Part shown: positions 1 to 9,469 of the stretch, in pieces
How positions within the stretch are numbered: the first letter of the stretch is position 1
How the letters are laid out: the number at the start of each line of letters is the position of its first letter
The notes under the pieces: model-generated
Database searches by the model: none
Seen by the model: the letters and a program-made list of their open reading frames with translations, nothing else
Told to the model about the DNA's origin: nothing
NCBI GenBank assembly: GCA_029257755.1
Contig: JARIAP010000074.1
Location: 1-17,167 of the forward strand
Length of the DNA stretch: 17,167 nucleotides
DNA from: Helicobacter sp.
GTDB lineage: Bacteria > Campylobacterota > Campylobacteria > Campylobacterales > Helicobacteraceae
Reading direction: 5' to 3'
Translations under genes and position numbers: made by a program

Positions 1-1
1 T

Positions 2-2023
2 GCATGGGAATTAGAAAAAGTGTATTCTACTTGTGGGCATTGTGCGGGTGGTTGTGAGCTTATTTATAATGTGAAACACTTAGATGTAAAAGGTGATTTA
101 CAAAAAGTGTATCGTGTGCAAAATGACTATCTATATAATCCTATTTGTGGGGCAGGAAGATTTGCCTTTGATTTAGTATCTATTGGAACTAGAAATTTAA
201 CCCCTGCAATTGAAGCGTTTAAAAAAGCAGATTCCATTATGCTTGGTGGTGATGTTAGCAATGAAGAGGCATTAATTTCAAATTTTATTGCAAAAAAATT
301 AAATCTACCTATATATAATCATGAAGCAAAATGTTTTTCTAGTTTTCAAACAAGCTTTTTAAACTCATCTATATATTACAAAAATAAGTTTTATAATGAA
401 GTCGCACCAAAAGATAGAAAATTATCATATTCTCATTTTTTTGCTACATTTGATGATTTTAAAACAAGTAATTCTTTTGTTGCACTAAATACATATTACA
501 AATACGATTCTCCAATTGTTCGATATAGAATCAATAATAATTTAAAAATACAAAAAAACTCACAAGTATTAAATATAGGGCTTTTCCATGATAATCTTTT
601 AGAATCTCTTGGTAAAAATGTTATACAAGTAAAAGCTAATCCAAACAATGTTTCTCTTGCAGGGATACTAGGCTTAATTTTTGCAAATGATTTGATTGAT
701 GATTTTGAAGAATGTTTTCCTAATAGTTTGCAATTATTTAACAATAATGTAAATGAAAAAGATTATACTAAAATACAAGAAGATTCTACAAATGAAGCAG
801 AAACAAAAGAGGTTGAAAAAAGTACAGAAAGTAAAGTTGATAATTTAAGCCCATATAATGTAGATATAATTGCAAAAATTCTTAATCTTGAAAATCTAGA
901 TACATTGAAAATTATAAAGCCAAATGGAATATTAATAATTTCACAATTTGTATTTGATGAGTTCTTAAATCATGATTTTACAAGCTTTGATGGATATGGT
1001 TTGCAGTCTCACTATACAAGCACAAATCCACCAAGCATAACAAATGCTGTTGCAACAGCAATTATGGAAAATATAACAGAATCAATTCATAAAGAATTTA
1101 TAGATAATGATGAAAAATTGCAAATCTTAGCACATCTCTTAGCTTTTTTATGCCAAAAATTGCATTTAAAATTATTATTTATACCAAAGAGTTCTAATAC
1201 AATAGGAATTGCTAATCTTTGTGATTTAACATGGAATGATTGTAAAAAACATGTAAATATGTATAGTATAGGTATTCGCACTAAAGGAGATTTTGTTATT
1301 GATGCTAACTTAGATACTATTAAACCTGATTTTCCATTGCCTACATTAGCACAAAGTGAGGGGAGTATAACAAATATGGAAATGCGTTTGTTGCCACTTA
1401 ATCCTAGTGTGCCATATCTTGATTCTTGTTTAGAATCTGCATTTGATTTAAGCGATATTGCAAAAGAGTTAAATGTATTTGATGATAATACGCAAAATAT
1501 AGAATATATAGGAGATTTGACTTCTTTATTGCATAATTATAGTCAATCCTATAGGAATATTGCATATTTTGATTTAAATGCTTGTTATACTAAAGATGGT
1601 AAAGACATAAGAGGGTATTCATTAAGGTTTTTGCAATCTATGCAAGATTGTATTTTAAATTTTAAATTTTCTATTCGTTTTAGAGATAATGCAGAATTTA
1701 ATGCTATATTGCTAGAGACACAAAATCAATTCAACAACACAACACTAGCAAGCAACAATATGCAATCAAAAAGTGGAATATATGTAAATAAAAATCTTTT
1801 AGAAAAAGAAGGTTTTAATGAAGGTGATTATGTATATGTTAGCAATGGTGATATAAGTATATATACACAAATATATTGCGATAATGATTTAAAAGATTCT
1901 ATATTTTTGATTTCACCACTTATTGAAGGAGTTAGCGATTTATTTATGGAGAGTTTTGTTTCGTCTTTACAGATTTTAAAATGTGATATTAAATATAGTG
2001 AGAATGAGAGGAATAGGGCATGA
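2..2023 (+). CDS. nuoG: NADH-quinone oxidoreductase subunit G, C-terminal part (5' end outside window)
   Basis: NuoG is the large Fe-S subunit of the peripheral arm of respiratory complex I. The reading frame is already open at base 2 (AWELEK precedes the GTG at base 20), so that GTG is internal and the gene begins upstream of the window. What remains is the molybdopterin-oxidoreductase-like domain. It starts with the CxxCxxxC motif (STCGHCAGGC) and a fourth cysteine about 30 residues later in NPICGAGRF. This is the typical signature of the extra 4Fe-4S cluster (N7) of bacterial NuoG. The N-terminal 2Fe-2S and 4Fe-4S segments (roughly 200 residues in relatives) are missing only because of the window edge. 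The rest is poorly conserved, as is usual for this domain. A hydrophilic Glu/Lys/Asn-rich stretch near bases 755-850 looks like a linker or insertion. The stop overlaps the nuoH start (ATGA), which implies translational coupling. Confidence 0.93.
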   Translation, partial: AWELEKVYSTCGHCAGGCELIYNVKHLDVKGDLQKVYRVQNDYLYNPICGAGRFAFDLVSIGTRNLTPAIEAFKKADSIMLGGDVSNEEALISNFIAKKLNLPIYNHEAKCFSSFQTSFLNSSIYYKNKFYNEVAPKDRKLSYSHFFATFDDFKTSNSFVALNTYYKYDSPIVRYRINNNLKIQKNSQVLNIGLFHDNLLESLGKNVIQVKANPNNVSLAGILGLIFANDLIDDFEECFPNSLQLFNNNVNEKDYTKIQEDSTNEAETKEVEKSTESKVDNLSPYNVDIIAKILNLENLDTLKIIKPNGILIISQFVFDEFLNHDFTSFDGYGLQSHYTSTNPPSITNAVATAIMENITESIHKEFIDNDEKLQILAHLLAFLCQKLHLKLLFIPKSSNTIGIANLCDLTWNDCKKHVNMYSIGIRTKGDFVIDANLDTIKPDFPLPTLAQSEGSITNMEMRLLPLNPSVPYLDSCLESAFDLSDIAKELNVFDDNTQNIEYIGDLTSLLHNYSQSYRNIAYFDLNACYTKDGKDIRGYSLRFLQSMQDCILNFKFSIRFRDNAEFNAILLETQNQFNNTTLASNNMQSKSGIYVNKNLLEKEGFNEGDYVYVSNGDISIYTQIYCDNDLKDSIFLISPLIEGVSDLFMESFVSSLQILKCDIKYSENERNRA

Positions 2024-3009
2024 GTGCTTTTATTATTGAGACATTAATTAAAGTGTTAGTTGTTTTACTTGTTTTTTCTTTCTTAGGTGGTTTTGCAACT
2101 TATATTGAAAGAAAAGTTTTAGGTTTTTTTCAAAGGAGATTAGGACCTGTTTATGTTGGACCTTTTGGTTTATTGCAATTTGGTGCTGATGCTATAAAGC
2201 TTTTTACAAAAGAAGATATTATACCAAAAAATGCAAATAAAATAATTTTTGCTTTAGCACCTGTTGTTGCCTTAGTAAGTGCTATGACTTCTATGGTAGC
2301 TATTCCATTTTTTCCAGATTTTGAAATATTTGGATATAAAGTAACACCTATTATTTCTGATATTAATGTTGGTTTATTATTTTTTATTTCAGTTGGTGCA
2401 GTAGGAATCTATGCACCACTCTTAGCAGGACTTAGTAGCGGTAATAAATGGAGTTTAATAGGTGGTGCTAGAGCTTGTATTCAAGTATTAAGCTTTGAAA
2501 TTGTAAGTGGGCTTGCCATTTTAGCACCTATTATGGTAGTTGGTTCTTTATCGCTAGTTGCAATGAATAGTTATCAAGGTGATGGGGTTTTAAATTGGCT
2601 TATTTGGAAACAACCTTTAGCATTTTTGCTCTTTTTAATAGCAAGTTACGCAGAGCTTAATAGAACACCATTTGACTTATTGGAACATGAAGCAGAAATT
2701 ATTGCGGGATATTGCACAGAATATAGTGGCTTAAAATGGGGTATGTTTTTTATTGCTGAATATGCACATATGTTTGCATTTGGTTTTGTTGTTAGTCTTA
2801 TATTTTTGGGAGGATTTAATCCAATAGGTTTTATTCCCGGTGGAATTGCTATTATTTTAAAAGTTTGTTTCTTTATATTCTTATTTATGTGGGTTAGGGC
2901 TACTTTACCTCATATTCGCCCAGATCAACTTATGAATATGTGTTGGAAAGTGCTAGTTCCACTTGGTTTAATTAATATTTTAATTACTGGCATTGTATTA
3001 TTACCATAA
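2020..3009 (+). CDS. nuoH: NADH-quinone oxidoreductase subunit H
   Basis: NuoH is the membrane subunit that links the peripheral and membrane arms and forms much of the quinone-binding chamber of complex I. The 329-residue length is normal for the family. Hallmark stretches are visible: ERKVLGFFQRRLGP followed by VGPFGLLQFGADAIKLFTKE near residues 30-67, and RTPFDLLEHEAEIIAGY followed by TEYSGLKWG in the loop facing the quinone site. The latter has Leu-His where many NuoH proteins have Pro-Glu or Pro-Ala; I take this as a lineage variant because length and acidic residues are kept. Eight or so hydrophobic segments are evident. The start overlaps the nuoG stop by four bases. The C-terminus (VRATLPHIRPDQLMNMCWK, then a last membrane helix) is complete. 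Confidence 0.97.
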   Translation: MSAFIIETLIKVLVVLLVFSFLGGFATYIERKVLGFFQRRLGPVYVGPFGLLQFGADAIKLFTKEDIIPKNANKIIFALAPVVALVSAMTSMVAIPFFPDFEIFGYKVTPIISDINVGLLFFISVGAVGIYAPLLAGLSSGNKWSLIGGARACIQVLSFEIVSGLAILAPIMVVGSLSLVAMNSYQGDGVLNWLIWKQPLAFLLFLIASYAELNRTPFDLLEHEAEIIAGYCTEYSGLKWGMFFIAEYAHMFAFGFVVSLIFLGGFNPIGFIPGGIAIILKVCFFIFLFMWVRATLPHIRPDQLMNMCWKVLVPLGLINILITGIVLLP

Positions 3010-3019
3010 GGAGTAAAAT

Positions 3020-3632
3020 ATGGAAGAAAATAAAAAACATGATTCTAATGAACATAAGGATTATTATTTTGTATCTACACAAAAGTTACCGCAAAATGGA
3101 TTTGAAAGTTTTAAAAGAAGTGTAAATTTAAGCTTAGGAAGTGATATTGTAAAAGGATTAGGATTAACTATAAAGGAGTTTTTTAGCAAACCTGTAACAA
3201 TTAATTACCCTTTTGAAACACAACCATTAAGCCCTCGCTATCGTGCTGTGCATAATTTACAAAGAATGCTTGAATCTGGTAATGAGCGGTGTATTGGTTG
3301 TGGATTATGTGAAAAAATATGCACAAGCAATTGCATTAGAATCTTGACGCATGAAGGTGAAGATGGTAGAAAAAAAAATAGATTCTTATACTATAAATTT
3401 AGGTAGGTGCATATATTGTGGTTTGTGTGCTGAAGTATGCCCTGAACTCGCAATTGTTATGGGTAATAGATTTGAAAATGCAAGTGAGCAAAGAGCACAT
3501 TTTGGCTTAAAAGAAGATTTTCTAAAAGATTTGGAAGAAGCAAAGATTCATAATCAACTTGAGTTTGATGGATTTGGTTCTGTGCGACCTAGTGCAGATG
3601 AAGAAGTAAAACAAACTCCACTAGATTATTAG
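3020..3632 (+). pseudogene. nuoI: NADH-quinone oxidoreductase subunit I, split by an apparent +1 A frameshift
   Basis: NuoI holds the two 4Fe-4S clusters (N6a, N6b) that pass electrons towards quinone. The gene starts at ATG 3020 behind AAGGAG. The first frame runs to a stop at 3404-3406 and gives 128 residues, including cluster motif 1, CxxCxxCxxxC at residues 91-101. The second half, with motif 2 [11 protein letters not shown], lies in the +1 frame up to the stop at 3630-3632. The frames meet at a run of nine A at 3370-3378. Reading eight A gives an unbroken [15 protein letters not shown] and a protein of about 203 residues, a normal family size with all eight cysteine ligands. As written, the protein loses the second cluster and would be inactive. 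All neighbouring nuo genes are intact, so this may be a sequencing or assembly error, phase variation, or a tract rescued by transcriptional slippage rather than a dead gene. The ATG at 3351 heading the second half is not a convincing start. Confidence 0.92.
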
Positions 3633-3657
3633 AGTCTATTATAAATAAGGATAATGA

Positions 3658-4212
3658 ATGTTTGAGTTAATAGCCTTTTATACTTTTGCAGCTTTAACGC
3701 TTTGTGCATTTTTAATTGTTGTTATGTCAAATAATATTTTATATGCACTTAGTGCTTTGGCTTTTGGTATGATTTTAGTTTCTGGTTTTTTCTTTTTATT
3801 GCATGCAGATTTCTTGGGTGTTGTTCAAATTATTGTTTATACCGGTGCTGTTGTCGTTATGTATGCCTTTGGAATGATGTTTTTTGATATTAGTAGAGAA
3901 GTAAAAGAAAAATTTCAAAATCAATTTATATTATGGTTAATTGTTAGTGTCTGTGCTATATCACTTCTTATTGTTATTGGTGTAATTGAGCCACTTAATG
4001 TTACACATAATACTTTAAGCACAAATCAATTAGCACATATTTTGTTTAAAGATTATTTAGTTTGTTTTGAGGCTGCTGCTGTTATGTTGCTTATGGCAAT
4101 GATAGCAGGTATTGGGGTTGGGGCACATAAACCTGAATTTTTAGATGAAGATTCTAAACCTGATTGCACATTATCACATATAAATGATTTATCACAAAAG
4201 GAAGCAAAATGA
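3658..4212 (+). CDS. nuoJ: NADH-quinone oxidoreductase subunit J
   Basis: NuoJ is a small membrane subunit next to NuoH and NuoK in the complex I membrane arm. The 184-residue protein has five hydrophobic helices in its first 160 residues, with the conserved region YTGAVVVMYAFGMMFFDI near residues 61-78. This corresponds to the transmembrane helix that carries the pi-bulge in structures of complex I. The C-terminal tail is short and hydrophilic. The start at ATG 3658 follows AAGGA (from about 3647) with normal spacing; an ATG four bases earlier is out of frame and closes at once. The gap of 25 bp after the nuoI stop is the widest inside the operon. The stop overlaps the nuoK start (ATGA at 4209-4212). 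Confidence 0.95.
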   Translation: MFELIAFYTFAALTLCAFLIVVMSNNILYALSALAFGMILVSGFFFLLHADFLGVVQIIVYTGAVVVMYAFGMMFFDISREVKEKFQNQFILWLIVSVCAISLLIVIGVIEPLNVTHNTLSTNQLAHILFKDYLVCFEAAAVMLLMAMIAGIGVGAHKPEFLDEDSKPDCTLSHINDLSQKEAK

Positions 4213-4511
4213 TTACAATAAATCATTATCTTATATTTAGTGCCATTATGTTTTGTATTGGCTTATATGGAATCTTGCGTAGAAAAAATATATTATTACT
4301 ATTGTTTTCTACAGAAATCATGTTAAATGCTATAAACATTGCTTTTATAGCTATAGGATATTATAGAAGTGATTTGCAAGGACAAGTTATGGCGTTATTT
4401 GTTATTGCTTTGGCAGCAGCAGAGGTTGCAATTGGTTTAGGATTAGTATTAATGTTGCATAAGAAATATAAAACGCTTGATATTGATAAACTTAGCAATA
4501 TGAAAGGTTAA
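4209..4511 (+). CDS. nuoK: NADH-quinone oxidoreductase subunit K
   Basis: NuoK is the 100-residue, three-helix (MrpC-like) membrane subunit of complex I. The two buried glutamates that form part of the central hydrophilic proton path are present at the same positions as in E. coli: Glu36 in STEIMLNA and Glu72 in AAAEVAIGLGLV. Length and helix layout are complete. The gene overlaps nuoJ by four bases and ends one base before the nuoL ATG, so translation of J, K and L is probably coupled. Confidence 0.97.
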   Translation: MITINHYLIFSAIMFCIGLYGILRRKNILLLLFSTEIMLNAINIAFIAIGYYRSDLQGQVMALFVIALAAAEVAIGLGLVLMLHKKYKTLDIDKLSNMKG

Positions 4512-4512
4512 T

Positions 4513-6387
4513 ATGACATTGCTTGATTTTGTTGTTAATTATAAAGAAATTTTACTTGTTATTGTTGTTTTTTTACCACTTATATCTAGTTTAATTGCTG
4601 GATTAAGTGCAACATTAAAACAATCTATATTTATTGGATACTTTTGTTCTATATGTATTAGCATAAGTTTTATAGCATCTTTATTGTTATTTTACTATTT
4701 GGTGAATGGTGGACATACATTTCATGTTACATTATGGAATTTTATAAGCATAGCACAATTTAATTCTACTTTTTCTATTATGTTTGATTATATTAATGCT
4801 GTTATGATTTTTGTTGTTACATTGGTATCTAGCATGGTGCATTTTTATTCCATTGGTTATATGCAACACGACAAAGGATTTAATAGATTTTTTGCATATC
4901 TTGGTGGGTTTGTGTTTTCTATGCTTTTGCTTGTTGGTGGTGATAATCTTCTTATATTATTTATTGGTTGGGAAGGTGTTGGGACATGTTCTTATTTACT
5001 AATAGGTTTTTGGTATAAAAGAAAAAGTGCAAATTCTGCATCAATTGAAGCTTTTGTTATGAATAGAATTGCTGATTTAGGAATGTTGCTTGGAATCTTT
5101 TTAGTATATATTAGCTTAGGTTCTTTGTCATATAATGATATATTTACGCAACTTGCTATAAATCCTCCAAGTGATTCCATAATAACATGGATAGCTATTT
5201 TACTTTTTATTGGGGCAATGGGTAAATCCGCACAATTCCCGCTACATACATGGCTTGCAAATGCAATGGAGGGACCAACTCCTGTTTCTGCCTTAATACA
5301 TGCAGCTACTATGGTAACAGCTGGTGTATATCTTGTTATTCGCCTTGCACCGCTTTATAGTAGTGTGCCTCATGTTTCATATTTTATTGCCTCTCTTGGT
5401 GCTTTTGTAGCAATTTTTGCATCACTTATGGCAATTGTCAATAAAGACTTAAAAAGAATTATTGCATATTCAACACTTTCACAACTTGGTTATATGTTTG
5501 TAGCTGCTGGACTTGGGGCATATATTATTGCTTTATTTCATTTATTTACACATGCTTTCTTTAAATCACTTTTATTTTTAGGTGCAGGTAATGTAATGCA
5601 TGCTATGAATGATAAACTAGATATAACAAAAATGGGTGGCTTAGCTAAACCATTAAGAGTTAGTATGATATTTATGCTTATTGGCTCTATTGCATTATGT
5701 GGTATCCCACCATTATCTGGGTTTTTTTCTAAAGATAAAATTTTAGAAGTCGCTTTTGCAAATAATTCTTATGGAATTTGGGCAGTTTTACTAATTGGTG
5801 CAGTTTGTACAGCATTTTATAGTTTTAGATTATTTATGCTTGTTTTTATAGCACCTAAAAATCACAATGAACACCCACATGAAGCAAGTAAGGTTATGAT
5901 TTATGCTATGAGTCCATTAGCATTTTTAGCTATTGTTGCTGGATTTTTGTATTCTAATTTTGATATATTTTTATCAACTGCTCTTGTGCCTAGCAATATT
6001 CATTTAAATAATGCTATGTTATTAATTATTGTAACACTTGGGCTTGTTTTTATTTCAATAATACTAGCTTATTTTATGTATAAAAATGGCTATAAAGAAA
6101 CAAAACAAAACATTTTACACAAGATTCTAACAAATGAATATTATATACCTAATCTGTATAGAGCTTTATTTGTTAAGCCTTTTGCATTTTTCTCTGAATT
6201 TTTCTATCATATTATTGATATGGGAATTTTAGATAAAATTGTAGATGGGGTTGGTAGGTTTTTCTTATTTTTAAGCTATATATTAAAGCCTATGCAAAAT
6301 GGCAACTTAAGTAGTATGTTGAGACTTATGAGTGCTGGTGTAGCATTTATTTTGTTTATAACTTTAATTTATTTCATATTATATTAG
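4513..6387 (+). CDS. nuoL: NADH-quinone oxidoreductase subunit L
   Basis: NuoL is the distal antiporter-like (MrpA-type) proton-pumping subunit of complex I. The 624-residue protein shows the full set of landmarks. These are Glu154 in FIGWEGVGTCSYLLIGFWY, Lys238 in GAMGKSAQFPLHTWLANAMEGPTPVSALIHAATM, the HAFFKSLLFLGAGNVMHA segment near residue 350, and FFSKDKIL near residue 400. The last 130 or so residues fit the long lateral amphipathic helix and the terminal transmembrane anchor that are specific to NuoL among the three antiporter-like subunits. It starts one base after nuoK, with the ribosome-binding site AAAGG inside the end of nuoK. Confidence 0.97.
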   Translation: MTLLDFVVNYKEILLVIVVFLPLISSLIAGLSATLKQSIFIGYFCSICISISFIASLLLFYYLVNGGHTFHVTLWNFISIAQFNSTFSIMFDYINAVMIFVVTLVSSMVHFYSIGYMQHDKGFNRFFAYLGGFVFSMLLLVGGDNLLILFIGWEGVGTCSYLLIGFWYKRKSANSASIEAFVMNRIADLGMLLGIFLVYISLGSLSYNDIFTQLAINPPSDSIITWIAILLFIGAMGKSAQFPLHTWLANAMEGPTPVSALIHAATMVTAGVYLVIRLAPLYSSVPHVSYFIASLGAFVAIFASLMAIVNKDLKRIIAYSTLSQLGYMFVAAGLGAYIIALFHLFTHAFFKSLLFLGAGNVMHAMNDKLDITKMGGLAKPLRVSMIFMLIGSIALCGIPPLSGFFSKDKILEVAFANNSYGIWAVLLIGAVCTAFYSFRLFMLVFIAPKNHNEHPHEASKVMIYAMSPLAFLAIVAGFLYSNFDIFLSTALVPSNIHLNNAMLLIIVTLGLVFISIILAYFMYKNGYKETKQNILHKILTNEYYIPNLYRALFVKPFAFFSEFFYHIIDMGILDKIVDGVGRFFLFLSYILKPMQNGNLSSMLRLMSAGVAFILFITLIYFILY

Positions 6388-6400
6388 ACAAGGAGATAAA

Positions 6401-7978
6401 GTGGAATATCTATTAAGTTTGATTATTGTTTGCCCCCTTGTCGCATGTTTATTTATCTTTATGTTTGATGATAGTGGGGCTAAAAGATTTGGTCGTATTA
6501 TTTCATTTATTGAACTTATTTTAGTTGTTGTATTGTGGATAAGCTATCGTGCTAATATTTCTGATGTGCAGTTTTTTACAAAAGTTTTTTTAATTCCTCA
6601 ATTAGGCATTGATTATATTGTTTCTGTTGATGGAATCTCCTTGTTTTTGATTGTTTTAACTGCTTTTATCATGTTTATTGCAAATATATATTTACAACGA
6701 AGAGATAATGCAAAGCCATTTGTTGTATGTTTGCTTTCTTTGGAAGGTATATTAATGGCTTTATTTTCATTTCAAAATGTTCTTTTCTTTTATACTTGTT
6801 GGGAACTTGCACTTTTACCTGTATTATATATGGTTGGAGTTTGGGGAAGTGGTCAAAAAATATATATTGGATTAAAGTTTTTTGTTTATACATTTGCTTC
6901 AAGCTTATTGATGCTTGTATCTATTCTTTACATAGGTTATTTATGCTATGAACAATTGGGTAGTTTTAGCTTTGATTTAAATGTGTGGTTAAATGAATTG
7001 CAAATTCCATTAGAATTACAAATATGGCTTTTCTTAGGGTTTTTCATTTCTATTGCCGTTAAGATACCGATTATACCATTACACACTTGGTTACCTCATA
7101 TTTATAGTGAAGCTCCAGCATTAGGTAGTGTTATGTTATCTGCGTTACTTTCTAAGATGGGAACTTACGCATTTTTGCGATTTTCATTACCTTTGTTTCC
7201 TGATGCAAGTGTGCATTTTATGTCAATAATAAGTGTATTAGCTGTTATTATGGTTGTATATGCTGGAATAATTGCATTTAAACAAAAAGATATTAAAAAA
7301 GTTATAGCATATAGCTCAATTTCTCATATGGGTATTGTTGTGCTTGGAATCTTTAGTTTTAATGGTGAGGGTATAGGTGGTGCAATTTTTATGATGGTTG
7401 CACATGGTATTACAAGTGGAGCATTATTTCTTTTAGCTGGTATGTTATATTATCGCACATCTACAAGACATATTGATGATTTTGGCGGTGTTGCTGAAGT
7501 TATGCCTCATTATTCTACATTATTTGCTATTGTTATGCTTTCAAATGTTGGCTTACCACTTACCATAGGTTTTGTTGGTGAGTTTTTATCTTTGTATGGT
7601 TATTTTCAAACTTCTCCTATTGTAACCGCATTTGCTGGAACAACTTTGATTATTTCTGCTAGTTACATGCTATATTTATTTAAAAATGTATTTTATGGTG
7701 ATACTACAAAAGATGTAGTTTTATATAAAAATCTAAAGGATTTATATTTTAAAGAATATTGTGTTATATTGCCTATAGTAGCAATTATTATATGGCTTGG
7801 TGTATTTCCAAATACAATTTTAAAATCCATGCAAACTTCTATCCAACAATTAATTGGCACAATGTATTCAAATTCACAAGAAGAAAGCACAAAGCAACAT
7901 TTATATAGAGTAAATGGTGGTTTAATTATTAATTCATTTGAAAATACAAATAATGATGGAGGAGTAGAGCATGAGTAA
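6401..7978 (+). CDS. nuoM: NADH-quinone oxidoreductase subunit M
   Basis: NuoM is the middle antiporter-like proton-pumping subunit. The 525-residue protein has Glu135 in FYTCWELALLPVLYMVGVWG and Lys221 in SIAVKIPIIPLHTWLPHIYSEAPALGSVMLSALLSKMG as separate conserved blocks, plus FKQKDIKKVIAYSSISHMG near residue 300, all typical of NuoM. The start codon is GTG at 6401; AAGGAG at 6390-6395 with five bases of spacing supports it. The C-terminal tail after the last membrane helix is hydrophilic (about 40 residues, Asn/Glu/Ser-rich). The last eight bases overlap the start of nuoN. Confidence 0.97.
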   Translation: MEYLLSLIIVCPLVACLFIFMFDDSGAKRFGRIISFIELILVVVLWISYRANISDVQFFTKVFLIPQLGIDYIVSVDGISLFLIVLTAFIMFIANIYLQRRDNAKPFVVCLLSLEGILMALFSFQNVLFFYTCWELALLPVLYMVGVWGSGQKIYIGLKFFVYTFASSLLMLVSILYIGYLCYEQLGSFSFDLNVWLNELQIPLELQIWLFLGFFISIAVKIPIIPLHTWLPHIYSEAPALGSVMLSALLSKMGTYAFLRFSLPLFPDASVHFMSIISVLAVIMVVYAGIIAFKQKDIKKVIAYSSISHMGIVVLGIFSFNGEGIGGAIFMMVAHGITSGALFLLAGMLYYRTSTRHIDDFGGVAEVMPHYSTLFAIVMLSNVGLPLTIGFVGEFLSLYGYFQTSPIVTAFAGTTLIISASYMLYLFKNVFYGDTTKDVVLYKNLKDLYFKEYCVILPIVAIIIWLGVFPNTILKSMQTSIQQLIGTMYSNSQEESTKQHLYRVNGGLIINSFENTNNDGGVEHE

Positions 7979-9452
7979 TATGCAATTTAGTAATGATTTA
8001 TTTTTATATATGTATATGTATATGCCTTCTACTATTTTGGTTTTAGGTGCTATTGTAGTGCTTTTTAGCAATACTTTTGCAAGTAAGTTTTCACGAAACA
8101 CAAGTTTATCTTTAAGCATGATTTTTATAGCTTCATCATTTTTGTTTTGCTTAAGCTTAGGGCATATTTCTAATGTTTCATCAATCACATTAATGTCTGA
8201 ATATATTATATTAATTTCTTCATTTTTCTTTATATTTCTTACATTTTCAAAACAAAAGTTTGTAGAATTTCAAACTCCTGAATTTTATCCTCTTTATTTA
8301 TTTTCTGTTGCTGGTTTTATGTTAATGGTTAATTCTAGTAACTTTATTGTGGTATTGCTTGGTTTAGAAATAGGAAGTTTGCCTTTAGCAGCATTTATGG
8401 CTTTTAATCGTAGAATTTATGGCGTTGAAGCTAGTATTAAGTATTTTGTATCAAGTGCATTAGCTAGTATATTTTTTATACTTGGTATTATGTTTGTATA
8501 TTGTTATGTTTCTAGTTTTAATTTAAGAGATAGTATGATTTATTATAAATTGGGATTAAATATACTTAAGAATGCACATGTATTAAATGTTATGTTATTA
8601 ATATTTGGTGTTGTTTTTATTGTTGCTGGTATTGGTTTTAAAATATCATTAGTTCCATGGCATAGCTGGATGCCTGATGTTTATGAGGGAAGTAATCCTG
8701 TTATTGCAGGTTATATATCTGTTGTTCCTAAAATTGCTGGTTTCGCTGTATTTGCATCTATATTTGGAGCTATTTTTAATGGAAATTCGGCATTAAATGA
8801 TAAAGGATATATTGAGCAGTTATTAAAGATTCTTTTATTTATCACTATTTTATTGCCAAATATAATGGCTCTTTTGCAAAAAGATGTAAAAAGAATGTTA
8901 GCATTTAGTTCAATATCTCATTCTGGTTTTGCTCTTGCATGTATTTATCTTGGTAGTTTTGAAACTTTAGCGTTATACTGGATATTATTTTTTATTACAA
9001 ATTTAGGTGCTTTTGCACTACTTTGGATGAATAAGCCAAAAAATTCTCGTTCAAGATATGATTATTCTTTTGAAAAATTTTATGGTTTTTCAAATAAACA
9101 CCCTATTATTTCTTTAGTAATGGCTTTATTTATGGTATCACTTGCTGGTATCCCGCCATTTTCTATATTTTGGGGTAAAATTTTTATCATTACAAATGCG
9201 TTACAAAGAGATGAAATTGCCCTTGCTATAATAATGATATTAAGCAGTGCTATAGCAGTTTGTTATTATTTAAAAATAATTGTTGCAATGTATTTTAAAA
9301 AACCACTTATTGATAATGAAGAGTATTATGAAGACAATAGCACCTCATCAATTAGAGGTATAGTTTTAATTTGTGCGTTGCTTTGCATTGGCTCTATATT
9401 TGTAGTATCCTATGTTCTTGATTATATACCCTTGTTTAATTATATTTCATAA
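7971..9452 (+). CDS. nuoN: NADH-quinone oxidoreductase subunit N
   Basis: NuoN is the proximal antiporter-like proton-pumping subunit and the last complex I gene of the operon. The 493-residue protein has Glu133 in VLLGLEIGSLPLAAFMAF, Lys224 in GIGFKISLVPWHSWMPDVYEG and the LLQKDVKRMLAFSSISHSG segment near residue 305. These are the conserved proton-channel elements. A GGAGTAGAGC stretch just upstream of ATG 7971 is the likely ribosome-binding region, and the start lies inside the end of nuoM. The N-terminus contains a short in-frame hexanucleotide repeat that encodes MYMYMYM (residues 12-18). It is an oddity but does not disturb the frame. Confidence 0.96.
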   Translation: MSNMQFSNDLFLYMYMYMPSTILVLGAIVVLFSNTFASKFSRNTSLSLSMIFIASSFLFCLSLGHISNVSSITLMSEYIILISSFFFIFLTFSKQKFVEFQTPEFYPLYLFSVAGFMLMVNSSNFIVVLLGLEIGSLPLAAFMAFNRRIYGVEASIKYFVSSALASIFFILGIMFVYCYVSSFNLRDSMIYYKLGLNILKNAHVLNVMLLIFGVVFIVAGIGFKISLVPWHSWMPDVYEGSNPVIAGYISVVPKIAGFAVFASIFGAIFNGNSALNDKGYIEQLLKILLFITILLPNIMALLQKDVKRMLAFSSISHSGFALACIYLGSFETLALYWILFFITNLGAFALLWMNKPKNSRSRYDYSFEKFYGFSNKHPIISLVMALFMVSLAGIPPFSIFWGKIFIITNALQRDEIALAIIMILSSAIAVCYYLKIIVAMYFKKPLIDNEEYYEDNSTSSIRGIVLICALLCIGSIFVVSYVLDYIPLFNYIS

Positions 9453-9469
9453 GTAATTATAGGAATAAT

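Noticed and set aside
20..22. GTG at base 20 as the true start of nuoG
   Set aside because: The frame is open upstream to the window edge with the conserved lead-in WELEKV, and the N-terminal cluster domains of NuoG must lie before it.
3351..3632. Separate small ferredoxin-like gene starting at ATG 3351
   Set aside because: The sequence is the second half of NuoI, joined at the A9 tract. The first residues (MKVKMVEKK) are only the shifted frame of the NuoI codons before the tract.
6675..6951. Short open frames on both strands inside nuoM (and similar ones in nuoG, nuoL and pldA)
   Set aside because: They overlap conserved genes completely and have no ribosome-binding site or recognisable content.
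8003..8024. Phase-variable repeat at the start of nuoN (TATATG units)
   Set aside because: The unit is six bases, so copy changes keep the frame, and only about three units exist. An unusual N-terminus, but no switch.
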